DNA of 64,000 bases from Ulvibacterium sp965248315. Its GTDB lineage: Bacteria; Bacteroidota; Bacteroidia; Flavobacteriales; Flavobacteriaceae. The notes beneath the pieces are model-generated. The model did not search any database, was not told the DNA's origin, and saw only the letters and a program-made list of their open reading frames with translations. A program made the position numbers and the translations under genes. Below are positions 1 through 7,442 of the stretch, in pieces; within the stretch, counting starts at the first letter, position 1, and each line of letters opens with the position of its first letter. Location: positions 1,550,001 to 1,614,000 of the forward strand of contig NZ_CBDFIX010000002.1 of assembly GCF_965248315.1 (NCBI RefSeq). The letters run 5' to 3'.

Positions 1-48
1 CAGTAATACTATATCCATTTTTTCCTTTTCTGTTGGACTAAGATACAT
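1..48 (-). CDS. Partial CDS, first 16 residues only (possibly urease gamma subunit)
   Basis: A minus-strand reading frame opens with ATG at 46-48 and stays open to the left edge. It gives MYLSPTEKEKMDIVLL. The pattern M-x-L-S/T-P-x-E-K-x-K resembles the N-terminus of urease gamma subunits (UreA), but 16 residues cannot prove this. It would be divergent from the BlaI-like gene at 214. The gene body lies outside the window. Confidence 0.3.
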   Translation of the reverse strand, partial: MYLSPTEKEKMDIVLL

Positions 49-72
49 GCATTTTGTTACACTTTTTTAACC

Positions 73-106
73 AGACCCGTCAGGTTTTTTAAAACCTGAC
101 GGGTCT
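73..106. repeat. Long perfect palindrome (16-bp arms), REP- or terminator-like
   Basis: Arms AGACCCGTCAGGTTTT (73-88) and AAAACCTGACGGGTCT (91-106) are exact inverted copies with TT between them. There is no clear T-tract on either side. It lies between two apparently divergent genes, where a terminator is not needed, so a dispersed repeat or cruciform element is as likely. No second copy was seen in the window. Confidence 0.6.
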
Positions 107-143
107 ATAAACTAAAGGAATAGTTTATTGGGCTCAATTTTTT

Positions 144-211
144 AACTAAATAATTAGTTTTAACTAAAGTTTTAGTTATATTTGAATATTATTTGAACTA
201 AAAACTTAGTT
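144..211. promoter_or_regulatory. Three AACTAA-N4-TTAGTT operators upstream of blaI-like gene
   Basis: Three 16-bp dyads with identical half-sites AACTAA and TTAGTT and 4-bp spacers lie at 144-159, 162-177 and 196-211. The last ends 2 bp before the start codon of the BlaI/MecI-type repressor. BlaI/MecI proteins bind short dyads in their own promoters, so autoregulation is the likely role. The arrangement is seen directly and the binding protein is inferred. Confidence 0.75.
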
Positions 212-213
212 AA

Positions 214-576
214 ATGAAGCAATTGACCAAAGCGGAGGAGGAGGTAATGCAAATCCTTTGGAAACTGGAAAAATGTAATGTGGCGGCCATTATAGATGAA
301 GTGCCCAAACCCAAACCGGCCTATAATACAGTCTCTACCATTGTACGGATTTTAGAGAGTAAAGGATTTGTAGACCACGAAAAGGAAGGAAAAGGGCATC
401 TCTATTTTCCATTGATTAAGAAAGCTGATTATAGCAATCAGTCCATTACCAAATTGGTGGACGGTTATTTTCAGGGATCTTTTAAAAGCATGGTGTCTTT
501 CTTTATGAAAAAGAACGATATGAGTCTTTCAGAATTGGAATCTATCTTAAAAGAAATCAAAAAAGGCGAAAAATGA
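214..576 (+). CDS. BlaI/MecI-family transcriptional repressor
   Basis: This 120-residue protein has the usual BlaI/MecI length. It has an N-terminal winged helix (about 1-75; LTKAEEEVMQILWKL, then YNTVSTIVRILESKGFV as recognition helix and wing) and a C-terminal dimerisation region. Such repressors are cleaved when a membrane M56 protease of the BlaR/MecR type senses a signal. The next gene overlaps by 4 bp (ATGA) and encodes such a protease, so they form one operon. Three dyads directly upstream are likely autoregulatory operators. A role in beta-lactam resistance is not implied, since Bacteroidota use these pairs widely for unknown signals. Confidence 0.93.
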   Translation: MKQLTKAEEEVMQILWKLEKCNVAAIIDEVPKPKPAYNTVSTIVRILESKGFVDHEKEGKGHLYFPLIKKADYSNQSITKLVDGYFQGSFKSMVSFFMKKNDMSLSELESILKEIKKGEK

Positions 577-2078
577 TACAGTATGTCCTAGAATGTATGG
601 CCTTTCAATTGGTGTTTTTGGTCATCTACGATTTTTGGCTAAAGCCCGAGACCTTTTTCCAATGGAACCGGGCCTACCTTATAGGTTCATATCTGCTATC
701 CTTGATTTTGCCTTGGGTAAAGATAGAAGCCTTTAGAACCAAAATACCCATAGCTTTTAAGGGATATCCGGAATTTCTTTGGAATTTGGACAATGCCGCT
801 CTAAAGGTCGTAGGGGACAAAGGGTCAACTTTTGGTCCGTCCTGGGAGCTTGTCCTGCTTTTTGGCGGGATGATTTTGACCACGACGTTTTTTGTGTATA
901 AGCTGTTTCAAATCCAAAGACTCAAGCGGCTAGGGGAAGTGCATTATTTTAATGAGTTTACCCGGATAATCCTTCCCAATAGTAGGGCTGCTTTTTCCTT
1001 TTTCAGGTCCATTTTTTTGGGAGACAAGGTTGTCGAAAAGGAACATGAAACGATCATCAATCATGAGTTGGTCCATATTCGGCAGAGACATTCGTGCGAT
1101 CTTATATTCTTTGAATTGATGCGCATCTTAGGTTGGTTTAATCCATTGGTTTATGTATATCAAAACAAGGTTTCGGAATTGCACGAGTTTATCGCCGATG
1201 CCCAAGTGGCCAAAACCAATAAAAACGAACAATATAAATTGCTTTTGTCCCAAGTGTTTCAAACCCAACATATTTCATTCATCAACCAATTTTTTAAAGA
1301 ATCATTAATCAAAAAGCGAATAGTCATGTTACAAAAATCAAAATCAAAACAAATTTGGAAATTAAAGTATTTACTAGTTGCCCCCATTGTAATTGGGATG
1401 CTTTTTTATACATCCTGTGAAAATGAAAGGAAAGATGATGTACAGGAAACCATATCCGTTGCGGATATCGGGAATTTGACGGATATGGAGGAGGACAAGG
1501 TTTTTTCAAGACTTGTGGATCTCTCAAATGGCTCACAGGATTGGGAATTACATGTTGAGGATGGCAATTCTACCATACATTTTTCCAGACCGGAGGATGG
1601 GGAGTCCTATATTTCAGGCCCGGAGGGGAACCCTATCAAAGCTAAGATGCAAATTGAAACGGACTTGGCGGACATGGATTTCGACTTTTTCGGAGATAAT
1701 TCGAAGACCACTTCGGAATATGGCCTGGACAGGGCTTTACCTTTTGGGGAAGTGGAGCAAGTACCTATTTTTTTGGGTTGTGAAAGCGAGACGGATAAAA
1801 GGGCCTGTTTCAACTCAAAACTACAACGCCATATCAGTAAGCATTTCAACTATCCGAAGGAAGCTATTGAAAAAGGAGTAGAAGGGCGGGTGAATGCTGT
1901 GTTTACCATAGATGAAGATGGTAAGGTTGTACACATTAAAACCAAAGGGCCGGATAAGCTTTTGGAAAATGAGGTAGAACGGATTATCGGACGCATCCCG
2001 AATATGGTACCTGGCAGGCATAACGGAAACAACGTTAATGTGATGTATTCCATCCCGGTTACCTTTAAGTTACAATAA
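573..2078 (+). CDS. BlaR1-like M56 membrane metalloprotease with C-terminal TonB-like domain
   Basis: The 501-residue protein has N-terminal membrane helices, then an M56 zinc-protease signature HELVH at about 164-168 with a downstream HEF-ADA motif near 204-210 supplying the third ligand. A further membrane helix at about 267-283 leads to an extracytoplasmic part. The last ~80 residues (YPKEAIEKGVEGRVNAVFTI and following) match the TonB C-terminal fold, where classical BlaR1 has a penicillin-binding sensor. It overlaps the repressor gene by 4 bp. It probably senses an envelope signal and inactivates the upstream BlaI-type repressor. The ligand is unknown. Confidence 0.88.
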   Translation: MIQYVLECMAFQLVFLVIYDFWLKPETFFQWNRAYLIGSYLLSLILPWVKIEAFRTKIPIAFKGYPEFLWNLDNAALKVVGDKGSTFGPSWELVLLFGGMILTTTFFVYKLFQIQRLKRLGEVHYFNEFTRIILPNSRAAFSFFRSIFLGDKVVEKEHETIINHELVHIRQRHSCDLIFFELMRILGWFNPLVYVYQNKVSELHEFIADAQVAKTNKNEQYKLLLSQVFQTQHISFINQFFKESLIKKRIVMLQKSKSKQIWKLKYLLVAPIVIGMLFYTSCENERKDDVQETISVADIGNLTDMEEDKVFSRLVDLSNGSQDWELHVEDGNSTIHFSRPEDGESYISGPEGNPIKAKMQIETDLADMDFDFFGDNSKTTSEYGLDRALPFGEVEQVPIFLGCESETDKRACFNSKLQRHISKHFNYPKEAIEKGVEGRVNAVFTIDEDGKVVHIKTKGPDKLLENEVERIIGRIPNMVPGRHNGNNVNVMYSIPVTFKLQ

Positions 2079-2094
2079 CTTCCCATAACCTTAT

Positions 2095-2126
2095 AAAAAG
2101 ACCTGGGTACTGATCCAGGTCTTTTT
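2095..2126 (+). terminator. Rho-independent terminator after blaR-like gene
   Basis: A perfect 12-bp stem AAAAAGACCTGG / CCAGGTCTTTTT with an 8-nt loop begins 16 bp after the stop codon of the M56 protease gene and ends in a T-run. Confidence 0.9.
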
Positions 2127-2195
2127 GTATAGCGTTATAAAGATGTTCTGATCCTTCGCTAAAAAATTGTAATTTCCACCCAAGAATTGGTGGGT

Positions 2196-2672
2196 ATGCG
2201 ACACTTTTGGATGCTGTTGGTTTTTTGTGGTCTGGCTTCCTGCAATCTGTGGGTCTCCAAAGACAAGAAGACCCAAAAAATGGTGGACGAGGAAATGCAA
2301 GCCATTGATTGGAACAATGTGGACAACTACCCCTTATTTGAGAACTGTGACGAGACTGCATCCAAAATAGGGCAAAGGGAGTGTTTTGAACAGGAACTCT
2401 TGTCCCATTTTTCGGCTACTCTAACAGAATTTGAATTTATATTAGGTACAGAAATCGACTCTATCATTACTGTCGATTTTTTAGTGGACAAGGAAGGGAA
2501 AATAACCATTCTAGAGATTGTAAAGGATAATGAAATCGATGGACAAATGCCAGAATTTGAAGGTATTGTTCGTCAAAGCCTTAAGAATATGCCGCCTTTG
2601 GCTCCGGCCTTAAAAAGAGGAATTCCGGTGTCGGCAAAATTTCGGTTACCCATACGTTTACGCAGTAATTAG
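2196..2672 (+). CDS. Lipoprotein with TonB-like C-terminal domain
   Basis: The ATG at 2196 gives a protein of 158 residues with a lipoprotein signal (MRHFWMLLVFCGLASC). A TTG three codons upstream is less likely. The mature part resembles the C-terminal domain of the preceding BlaR-like protein: acidic NYPLFENC segment, CFEQELLSHF, then ITVDFLVDKEGKI and a closing beta-rich stretch. It could be an anchored TonB-domain relative that works with, or evolved from, that sensor domain. No N-terminal TonB membrane anchor or Pro-rich linker is present, so it is not a classical TonB. Confidence 0.72.
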   Translation: MRHFWMLLVFCGLASCNLWVSKDKKTQKMVDEEMQAIDWNNVDNYPLFENCDETASKIGQRECFEQELLSHFSATLTEFEFILGTEIDSIITVDFLVDKEGKITILEIVKDNEIDGQMPEFEGIVRQSLKNMPPLAPALKRGIPVSAKFRLPIRLRSN

Positions 2673-2733
2673 ATTTCGTATTTGAGCCAAAAATCATGTA
2701 GAATATTCAATGTCAATTTATTGGATGTAATTT

Positions 2734-2775
2734 AAACCATAAACCATAAACCATAAACCATAAACCATAAACCAT
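2734..2775. repeat. Tandem heptanucleotide repeat (AAACCAT)6
   Basis: Six exact copies of AAACCAT run from 2734 to 2775 and end 6 bp before the TTG start of ruvC. The unit contains TAA across its junction, so all three frames are closed. The array therefore forces translation of ruvC to start downstream of it. Confidence 0.95.
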
Positions 2776-2781
2776 AAGACC

Positions 2782-3336
2782 TTGGCCCACGAAAAAATCA
2801 TACTTGGTATAGATCCCGGAACAACCATCATGGGTTTTGGGATTATCAAAGTGGTGGATAAAAAAATGAAGTTTATCCAGATGAATGAACTTCTACTTAA
2901 AAAGTATACCGACCCCTATACCAAACTCAAGCTTATTTTTGAACGGACCTTGGAATTGATAGATACCTATCATCCGGATGAAATTGCCATTGAGGCGCCA
3001 TTTTATGGCAAAAATGTACAAAGTATGCTTAAATTAGGTCGTGCGCAAGGGGTAGCTATGGCTGCCGGACTTTCCCGACAAATACCCATTACGGAATACC
3101 TTCCCAAAAAAATAAAGATGTCCATAACCGGAAATGGAAATGCGAGTAAGGAACAGGTCGCGAAAATGCTACAAAGCACTTTGGGTCTTAAAACCCTCCC
3201 TAAAAACTTGGATAGCACAGATGGTCTTGCCGCCGCAGTCTGCCATTTTTATAACGAAGGCCGAATAGAAATAGGTAAAAGTTACTCAGGTTGGGAAGCG
3301 TTTGTTAAAGCTAATGAAGGACGACTCAAAAAGTGA
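2782..3336 (+). CDS. ruvC: Crossover junction endodeoxyribonuclease RuvC
   Basis: RuvC resolves Holliday junctions produced in homologous recombination, working with RuvAB. The 184-residue protein has the RNase H-like fold signature GIDPGTT with the catalytic Asp near residue 11, the second acidic motif IAIEAPFYG, and a C-terminal DSTDGLAAAVCH with further acidic ligands. Length is typical. The start is an unusual TTG at 2782, because a heptad repeat with stops in every frame ends just upstream and no ATG lies near. Slippage of that repeat could alter promoter or ribosome spacing. It stands alone, without ruvA or ruvB, as is common in this phylum. Confidence 0.94.
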   Translation: MAHEKIILGIDPGTTIMGFGIIKVVDKKMKFIQMNELLLKKYTDPYTKLKLIFERTLELIDTYHPDEIAIEAPFYGKNVQSMLKLGRAQGVAMAAGLSRQIPITEYLPKKIKMSITGNGNASKEQVAKMLQSTLGLKTLPKNLDSTDGLAAAVCHFYNEGRIEIGKSYSGWEAFVKANEGRLKK

Positions 3337-3362
3337 AAAGTATATAGTAATAAGTAAAATAA
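3328..3362. repeat. Degenerate heptad repeat (xxxxAGT)4 after ruvC
   Basis: AAAAAGT, GAAAAGT, ATATAGT and AATAAGT follow in exact 7-bp register across the ruvC stop codon into the intergenic space, with AAAATAA as a decayed fifth unit. Confidence 0.5.
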
Positions 3363-3371
3363 CACCTCTTT

Positions 3372-3737
3372 ATGAAGTTTCAGGATTTACTGGCATATCA
3401 AAAATCTTTTGAGTTGGCAATGGAAATTTTTGAGGTTTCCAAAAAGTTTCCGAAGGAGGAGAAGTATTCTTTGACAGATCAAATAAGAAGATCTTCCCGA
3501 AGTGTTTCCACGAATATCGACGAATCTTATGCGAAACGTCGATACCCCAAACATTTCATATCTAAGCTTTCAGATAGTAATGGTGAGAATTTAGAAACTC
3601 AAGCATGGTTGGAGTTTTCGAGAGAATGCAAGTATATAGAACAGGAGAAGTTTGAATTGTTATTTGAAAAAACGGTTTAAATAGCAAAATTAATTTATTA
3701 TATGATTAATAATCCAAGCAAGTTTGGCGCCAAATAG
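3372..3737 (+). pseudogene. Four-helix-bundle (S23-like) protein gene cut by one in-frame stop
   Basis: The reading frame begins as a typical four-helix-bundle protein of the rRNA intervening-sequence (S23) family: FQDLLAYQKSFELAMEIFEV, then SLTDQIRRSSRSVSTNIDES. A TAA at 3678-3680 stops it after 102 residues. The same frame continues without shift as IAKLIYYMINNPSKFGAK and ends at TAG 3735-3737, which is the usual family C-terminus. A single GAA-to-TAA or similar change would explain it. The product is either a slightly truncated protein or non-functional. Its function is unknown; such genes are common mobile-like orphans. Confidence 0.82.
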
Positions 3738-3773
3738 AACTTGCATTAGGCGTAACTATATAACTTATCCTTT

Positions 3774-3801
3774 TTTACTAATTACCTTTTACTATTTACT
3801 A
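3774..3801. repeat. Degenerate heptad repeat (TTTACTA) before hemW
   Basis: TTTACTA, ATTACCT, TTTACTA and TTTACTA follow each other in exact 7-bp register and end 4 bp before the ATG of hemW. This is the same design as the array before ruvC with a different unit. Confidence 0.6.
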
Positions 3802-3805
3802 CAAG

Positions 3806-4939
3806 ATGTCCGCCATCTACATCCATATCCCATTTTGCAAACAGGCCTGTCACTATTGTGATTTTCATTTTTCCACGTCCCTAGGTAAAAAAGAAGTTAT
3901 GGTCCAAGCCCTGATGAAAGAGATGGTATTGCGCAAAAATGAATTGAAGGGAGAACTAATTGAAACCATTTATTTTGGGGGAGGAACACCTTCGGTATTA
4001 GATATTGGGGAAATTAACCAACTTGTTGATGCTGTATACACTAATTATCAAGTAGTACAGAATCCGGAAATTACCTTGGAAGCCAATCCGGATGATTTGT
4101 CCAGAAATCGAATCGTTGAGCTGGCAAAAAGTCGGATCAATAGGTTAAGTATTGGTGTCCAATCTTTTTTTGATAAAGACCTGAAATTGATGAACCGGGC
4201 CCATAATGCGTTGGAGGCCGAAATATCCATAAAGGATGCATCCCAATATTTTAAAAATATTTCTATTGATTTGATTTATGGAATTCCTGGAATGACCAAC
4301 TTACGTTGGCAACAGAATATTGAAAAAGCGTTGGCCTTCAAAATTCCCCATATTTCAAGTTATGCCCTCACCGTGGAACCTAAAACGGCCCTGGCCCATT
4401 TTATTGAAAAGGGAGTGGTTCAAAATGTAGATGATGAGGTGGCCCAAGCACATTTTCATATTTTGTCGGATATCCTGGCGGACGCCGGCTATACCTGTTA
4501 TGAGATTTCCAATTTTGGCAAACCGGGTTATTTCTCAAAGAACAATACGGCCTATTGGCAGCAGAAAACATATTTAGGTATAGGGCCGTCCGCACATTCC
4601 TATGATGGCGAACGAAGGGGCTGGAACGTGAGGAGCAATCCCAAGTATATTAGGGCTATCGCCAAAGGTGAACTGCCTATGGAGGCGGAGGTACTTTCCA
4701 AAACGGATCGATACAACGAGTATGTCATGACCGGTCTTCGGACCGTTTGGGGCGTCTCTCTAGAAAAAATAAGGGATTTGTTTGGAGAAGTGTATGAAAA
4801 ACATATTGGGGAGCAGGCCGGAAAATACATTGCGTCACACTTACTGTACCTGGACGGGGATACCTTGTTGGCCACAAAAAAAGGCAAGTTTTTGGTGGAC
4901 GGAATCGCCAGTGATCTATTTATGGTTAACTTGTCCTAA
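3806..4939 (+). CDS. hemW: Radical SAM heme chaperone HemW
   Basis: The 377-residue protein carries the CX3CX2C [4Fe-4S] motif at residues 11, 15 and 18 (IPFCKQACHYCDF) and the SAM-binding stretch YFGGGTPS. The length and the N-terminus fit HemW, which hands heme to respiratory enzymes, rather than HemN, the oxygen-independent coproporphyrinogen oxidase, which is longer and has an extra N-terminal cysteine-containing region. The start ATG at 3806 directly follows a degenerate heptad repeat. The following cyclase gene starts 27 bp downstream and may be co-transcribed. Confidence 0.92.
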   Translation: MSAIYIHIPFCKQACHYCDFHFSTSLGKKEVMVQALMKEMVLRKNELKGELIETIYFGGGTPSVLDIGEINQLVDAVYTNYQVVQNPEITLEANPDDLSRNRIVELAKSRINRLSIGVQSFFDKDLKLMNRAHNALEAEISIKDASQYFKNISIDLIYGIPGMTNLRWQQNIEKALAFKIPHISSYALTVEPKTALAHFIEKGVVQNVDDEVAQAHFHILSDILADAGYTCYEISNFGKPGYFSKNNTAYWQQKTYLGIGPSAHSYDGERRGWNVRSNPKYIRAIAKGELPMEAEVLSKTDRYNEYVMTGLRTVWGVSLEKIRDLFGEVYEKHIGEQAGKYIASHLLYLDGDTLLATKKGKFLVDGIASDLFMVNLS

Positions 4940-4966
4940 ATCGGGTTTAGAAAAAGTTTGGCAGAC

Positions 4967-5719
4967 ATGCTCGCGAAAATAGAATACAATAACAAAGCTT
5001 ATACAATTGACCTGTCCAAACCCTTGGACATCTCGATTCCCTTGCGGGGAGAGGCAAGCAATGTGAATGCTTGGTATTTGGACCATCCTAAGATAGAACC
5101 GCATCAGGAAGGGGGTTCTGTTGCCAAAGTCTCGGAAGGAGCTGCTATTAATTTTAACGATATCTGGTTCAATCCACATGCCCATGGAACACATACCGAG
5201 TGTGTTGGTCATATCACCGAGGAATTCCATTCCATAAATACCCATTTGAACCGTTATTTTTTTGCCGCGGAGTTGTTGACCATTGCTCCCGAAAAACAAG
5301 GAGGCGATTTTGTGATTTCAAAAAAACAATTGGAGTATGTTTTGGGCCAGGGCCGAAGGGATGCGATAGTAATCCGAACCCTGCCAAATACCAAAGCAAA
5401 GCTCTCCCGGCAATATTCCCACACCAATCCTCCCTATATATTGGAGGAGGCAGCAAAATTCCTTTGCGAAATAGGAGTGCAGCATCTTCTCATAGACCTT
5501 CCGTCCGTGGACAAGGAAAAGGATAATGGGGAGTTATTGGCGCATAAGGCCTTTTGGAACTTCAATGGAGCACTTAGGAAATCGGCCACTATCACAGAGC
5601 TCGTGTTTGTACCTAATCATATTCAGGATGGTAAGTACTTTTTAAACCTACAAGTGGCACCTTTTGTCAACGATGCTAGCCCTAGCCGGCCCGTTTTATT
5701 TGAGGTGGAAGAGGTATAA
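4967..5719 (+). CDS. Cyclase/kynurenine formamidase-like metal-dependent hydrolase
   Basis: The protein belongs to the cyclase (putative kynurenine formamidase) family. The metal-binding signature HAHGTHTECVGHI is present, and two further conserved blocks follow (IVIRTLPN; HLLIDLPSVDKEKDNG). The ATG at 4967 gives 250 residues; a TTG three codons earlier is an alternative. These enzymes hydrolyse amides or esters such as N-formylkynurenine with Mn or Zn. The substrate here is unknown because no tryptophan-catabolism gene is nearby. Confidence 0.85.
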   Translation: MLAKIEYNNKAYTIDLSKPLDISIPLRGEASNVNAWYLDHPKIEPHQEGGSVAKVSEGAAINFNDIWFNPHAHGTHTECVGHITEEFHSINTHLNRYFFAAELLTIAPEKQGGDFVISKKQLEYVLGQGRRDAIVIRTLPNTKAKLSRQYSHTNPPYILEEAAKFLCEIGVQHLLIDLPSVDKEKDNGELLAHKAFWNFNGALRKSATITELVFVPNHIQDGKYFLNLQVAPFVNDASPSRPVLFEVEEV

Positions 5720-5750
5720 CCGTAATCGATAACTTCCTTATATTTACTGC

Positions 5751-6383
5751 ATGGACAATATTCTCGAAATATTTCTGGGCCTGGTTTTAGGCGCGATTAT
5801 GATGTATTGGATTTTCTCCTTTTTCCGCAAAAAGAAGAGCAAGGAGTTGACCCATCATCAGTCCACGGTATTGTTGGAAAAAATAAAAAGCGTTTGTAAG
5901 TTGATTTCCGTGGAAGGTGACTTCGCCGAGATTTACAAATATGAGAATACCAAGGAACGGTTTATGAGCTTGGTGAGCAGCAAAAAGAAAGCACTGATCG
6001 TTATCAATGCCAAGGCCCAAATAGGCTATGATCTCCAAAAAGTGCTGATGCATTCCGACACTGCCAAGAAAAAGATAATCCTCACCAATTTTCCTCAACC
6101 GGAAGTGTTGTCCATAGAACCGGAATTGGAGTTTTATGATATTAAGAACGGACTTTTTAATTCCTTTACCCCGGATGATCTTACCAGCTTAAATCAAGAA
6201 GCAAAAAAGCACATTATAGAGAAAATTCCGGAAAGTGGTCTTATGGAAACTGCAAAACGGGAGGCCTTGGAGGCCGTTCTGCTTATCGAAAAAATTGTGG
6301 AAACCATTGGGTGGACCCTGGATTATTCCGCTTTGAAAATCTCCGATGAACAGAAGAAATTGTTCGAGGACATTAGAAAATAA
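5751..6383 (+). CDS. DUF4230 membrane-anchored protein
   Basis: This 210-residue protein starts with one membrane helix (ILEIFLGLVLGAIMMYWIFSF, about 4-24), then a basic KKKK patch. The remainder fits the DUF4230 family (STVLLEKIKSVCKLISVEGDFAEIYKY), a Bacteroidota and Firmicutes family of unknown function, probably exposed outside the cytoplasmic membrane. It follows the cyclase gene by 31 bp on the same strand. Confidence 0.82.
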   Translation: MDNILEIFLGLVLGAIMMYWIFSFFRKKKSKELTHHQSTVLLEKIKSVCKLISVEGDFAEIYKYENTKERFMSLVSSKKKALIVINAKAQIGYDLQKVLMHSDTAKKKIILTNFPQPEVLSIEPELEFYDIKNGLFNSFTPDDLTSLNQEAKKHIIEKIPESGLMETAKREALEAVLLIEKIVETIGWTLDYSALKISDEQKKLFEDIRK

Positions 6384-6393
6384 AACACAACAA

Positions 6394-6789
6394 ATGAAAA
6401 AACTATGCTATCCTTTACTAATTTTAACCCTTGCCGTAAGTAGTTATGGCCAAACCAAAACAAACATGAAAGAATTTGATCCCCATTTTGCACACACGGT
6501 GTATTTCTGGTTGAAGAACCCGGATAATCCAGATGACCGCAAAGCCTTTGAAACCTCGCTCCAAAAGTTTCTGGACAACTCGGCATATGCTAAGACCAAT
6601 TTTATAGGAACCCCGCCCCAGGCCGGTAGGGATGTCGTTGACGGATCTTTTACCTATTCCCTGATCGTAACGTTCGAATCTGCCGAGGCGCAGCAAAACT
6701 ATCAGGACGAAGGCCCACATAAATTGTTCATAGACGAATCTAGCAATTTGTGGGAAAAAGTAATCGTTTACGATTCCAAGGGCATTTAA
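6394..6789 (+). CDS. Dabb-domain (stress-responsive alpha/beta barrel) protein with signal peptide
   Basis: With the ATG at 6394 the product has a signal peptide (MKKLCYPLLILTLAVSSYGQ) followed by a dimeric alpha-beta barrel (Dabb) domain: HFAHTVYFWLKNP, then LIVTFESAEAQQNYQDEGPH. It starts 10 bp after DUF4230 and is likely in the same transcript. An internal ATG at 6466 would give a cytosolic form. Dabb proteins are small dimers; some bind or convert polyketide-like substrates, but most are uncharacterised. Confidence 0.82.
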   Translation: MKKLCYPLLILTLAVSSYGQTKTNMKEFDPHFAHTVYFWLKNPDNPDDRKAFETSLQKFLDNSAYAKTNFIGTPPQAGRDVVDGSFTYSLIVTFESAEAQQNYQDEGPHKLFIDESSNLWEKVIVYDSKGI

Positions 6790-6819
6790 AACTATGAAAG
6801 GTACTTCACCCTTAAAGAA

Positions 6820-7179
6820 ATGAACATTGAGGAGTTTCGAAACTATTGCCTTGCCAAAAAAGGGGTAACCGAAGAACTTCCCTTTGGTCCGGATGCCCTC
6901 GTTTTTAAGGTGATGGGTAAAATGTTCGCGTTAAGTGCCCTGGAGCGTATTCCGCCACAGGTAAACCTAAAATGTGACCCGGAACGGGCCATTGCCTTGA
7001 GGGAAGAATACGATGGGACCATTATTCCTGGCTATCATATGAGCAAGGTACATTGGAACACCCTATATTTGGAACACCTTCCCCCGAAGCTGATCAAGGA
7101 GTTAATCGATCACTCCTATGATCTGGTGGTTTCCAAATTCACCAAAAAACTAAAGTCCGAGCTGGACGGCTTGAGTTGA
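6820..7179 (+). CDS. MmcQ/YjbR family protein
   Basis: The 119-residue protein has the MmcQ/YjbR (CyaY-like fold) hallmarks: N-terminal MNIEEFRNYCLAKKGVTEELPFG, central VFKVMGKMFAL, then the conserved YHMSKVHWNTLYL block with the Lys-x-x-Trp motif. Family members bind DNA in some reports but their role is not firmly known. It lies 30 bp after the Dabb gene on the same strand. About 260 bp without a gene or recognisable signal follow. Confidence 0.88.
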   Translation: MNIEEFRNYCLAKKGVTEELPFGPDALVFKVMGKMFALSALERIPPQVNLKCDPERAIALREEYDGTIIPGYHMSKVHWNTLYLEHLPPKLIKELIDHSYDLVVSKFTKKLKSELDGLS

Positions 7180-7442
7180 TACCAAATTTGTAACATTAGA
7201 GCGTTTTCCTACCAATTTTTCAAAACCAACAGATGGTATAGCGTATTTAATCTCCATGCCCTCGTCTTTACTTACGTTAAACAGCATCTATTCTCGTTGA
7301 AATACAACTTCATTGAAACTTTATCCTATAAATTGAGAATTTAGTCGAAAACTATTTTCGTTTTTATTTGAAAGACCTTTCATTTTCTAATTTGGCAAAA
7401 TAAAACAACACATTGTTTATCAATGGTTTAAAAAATAGAAAT

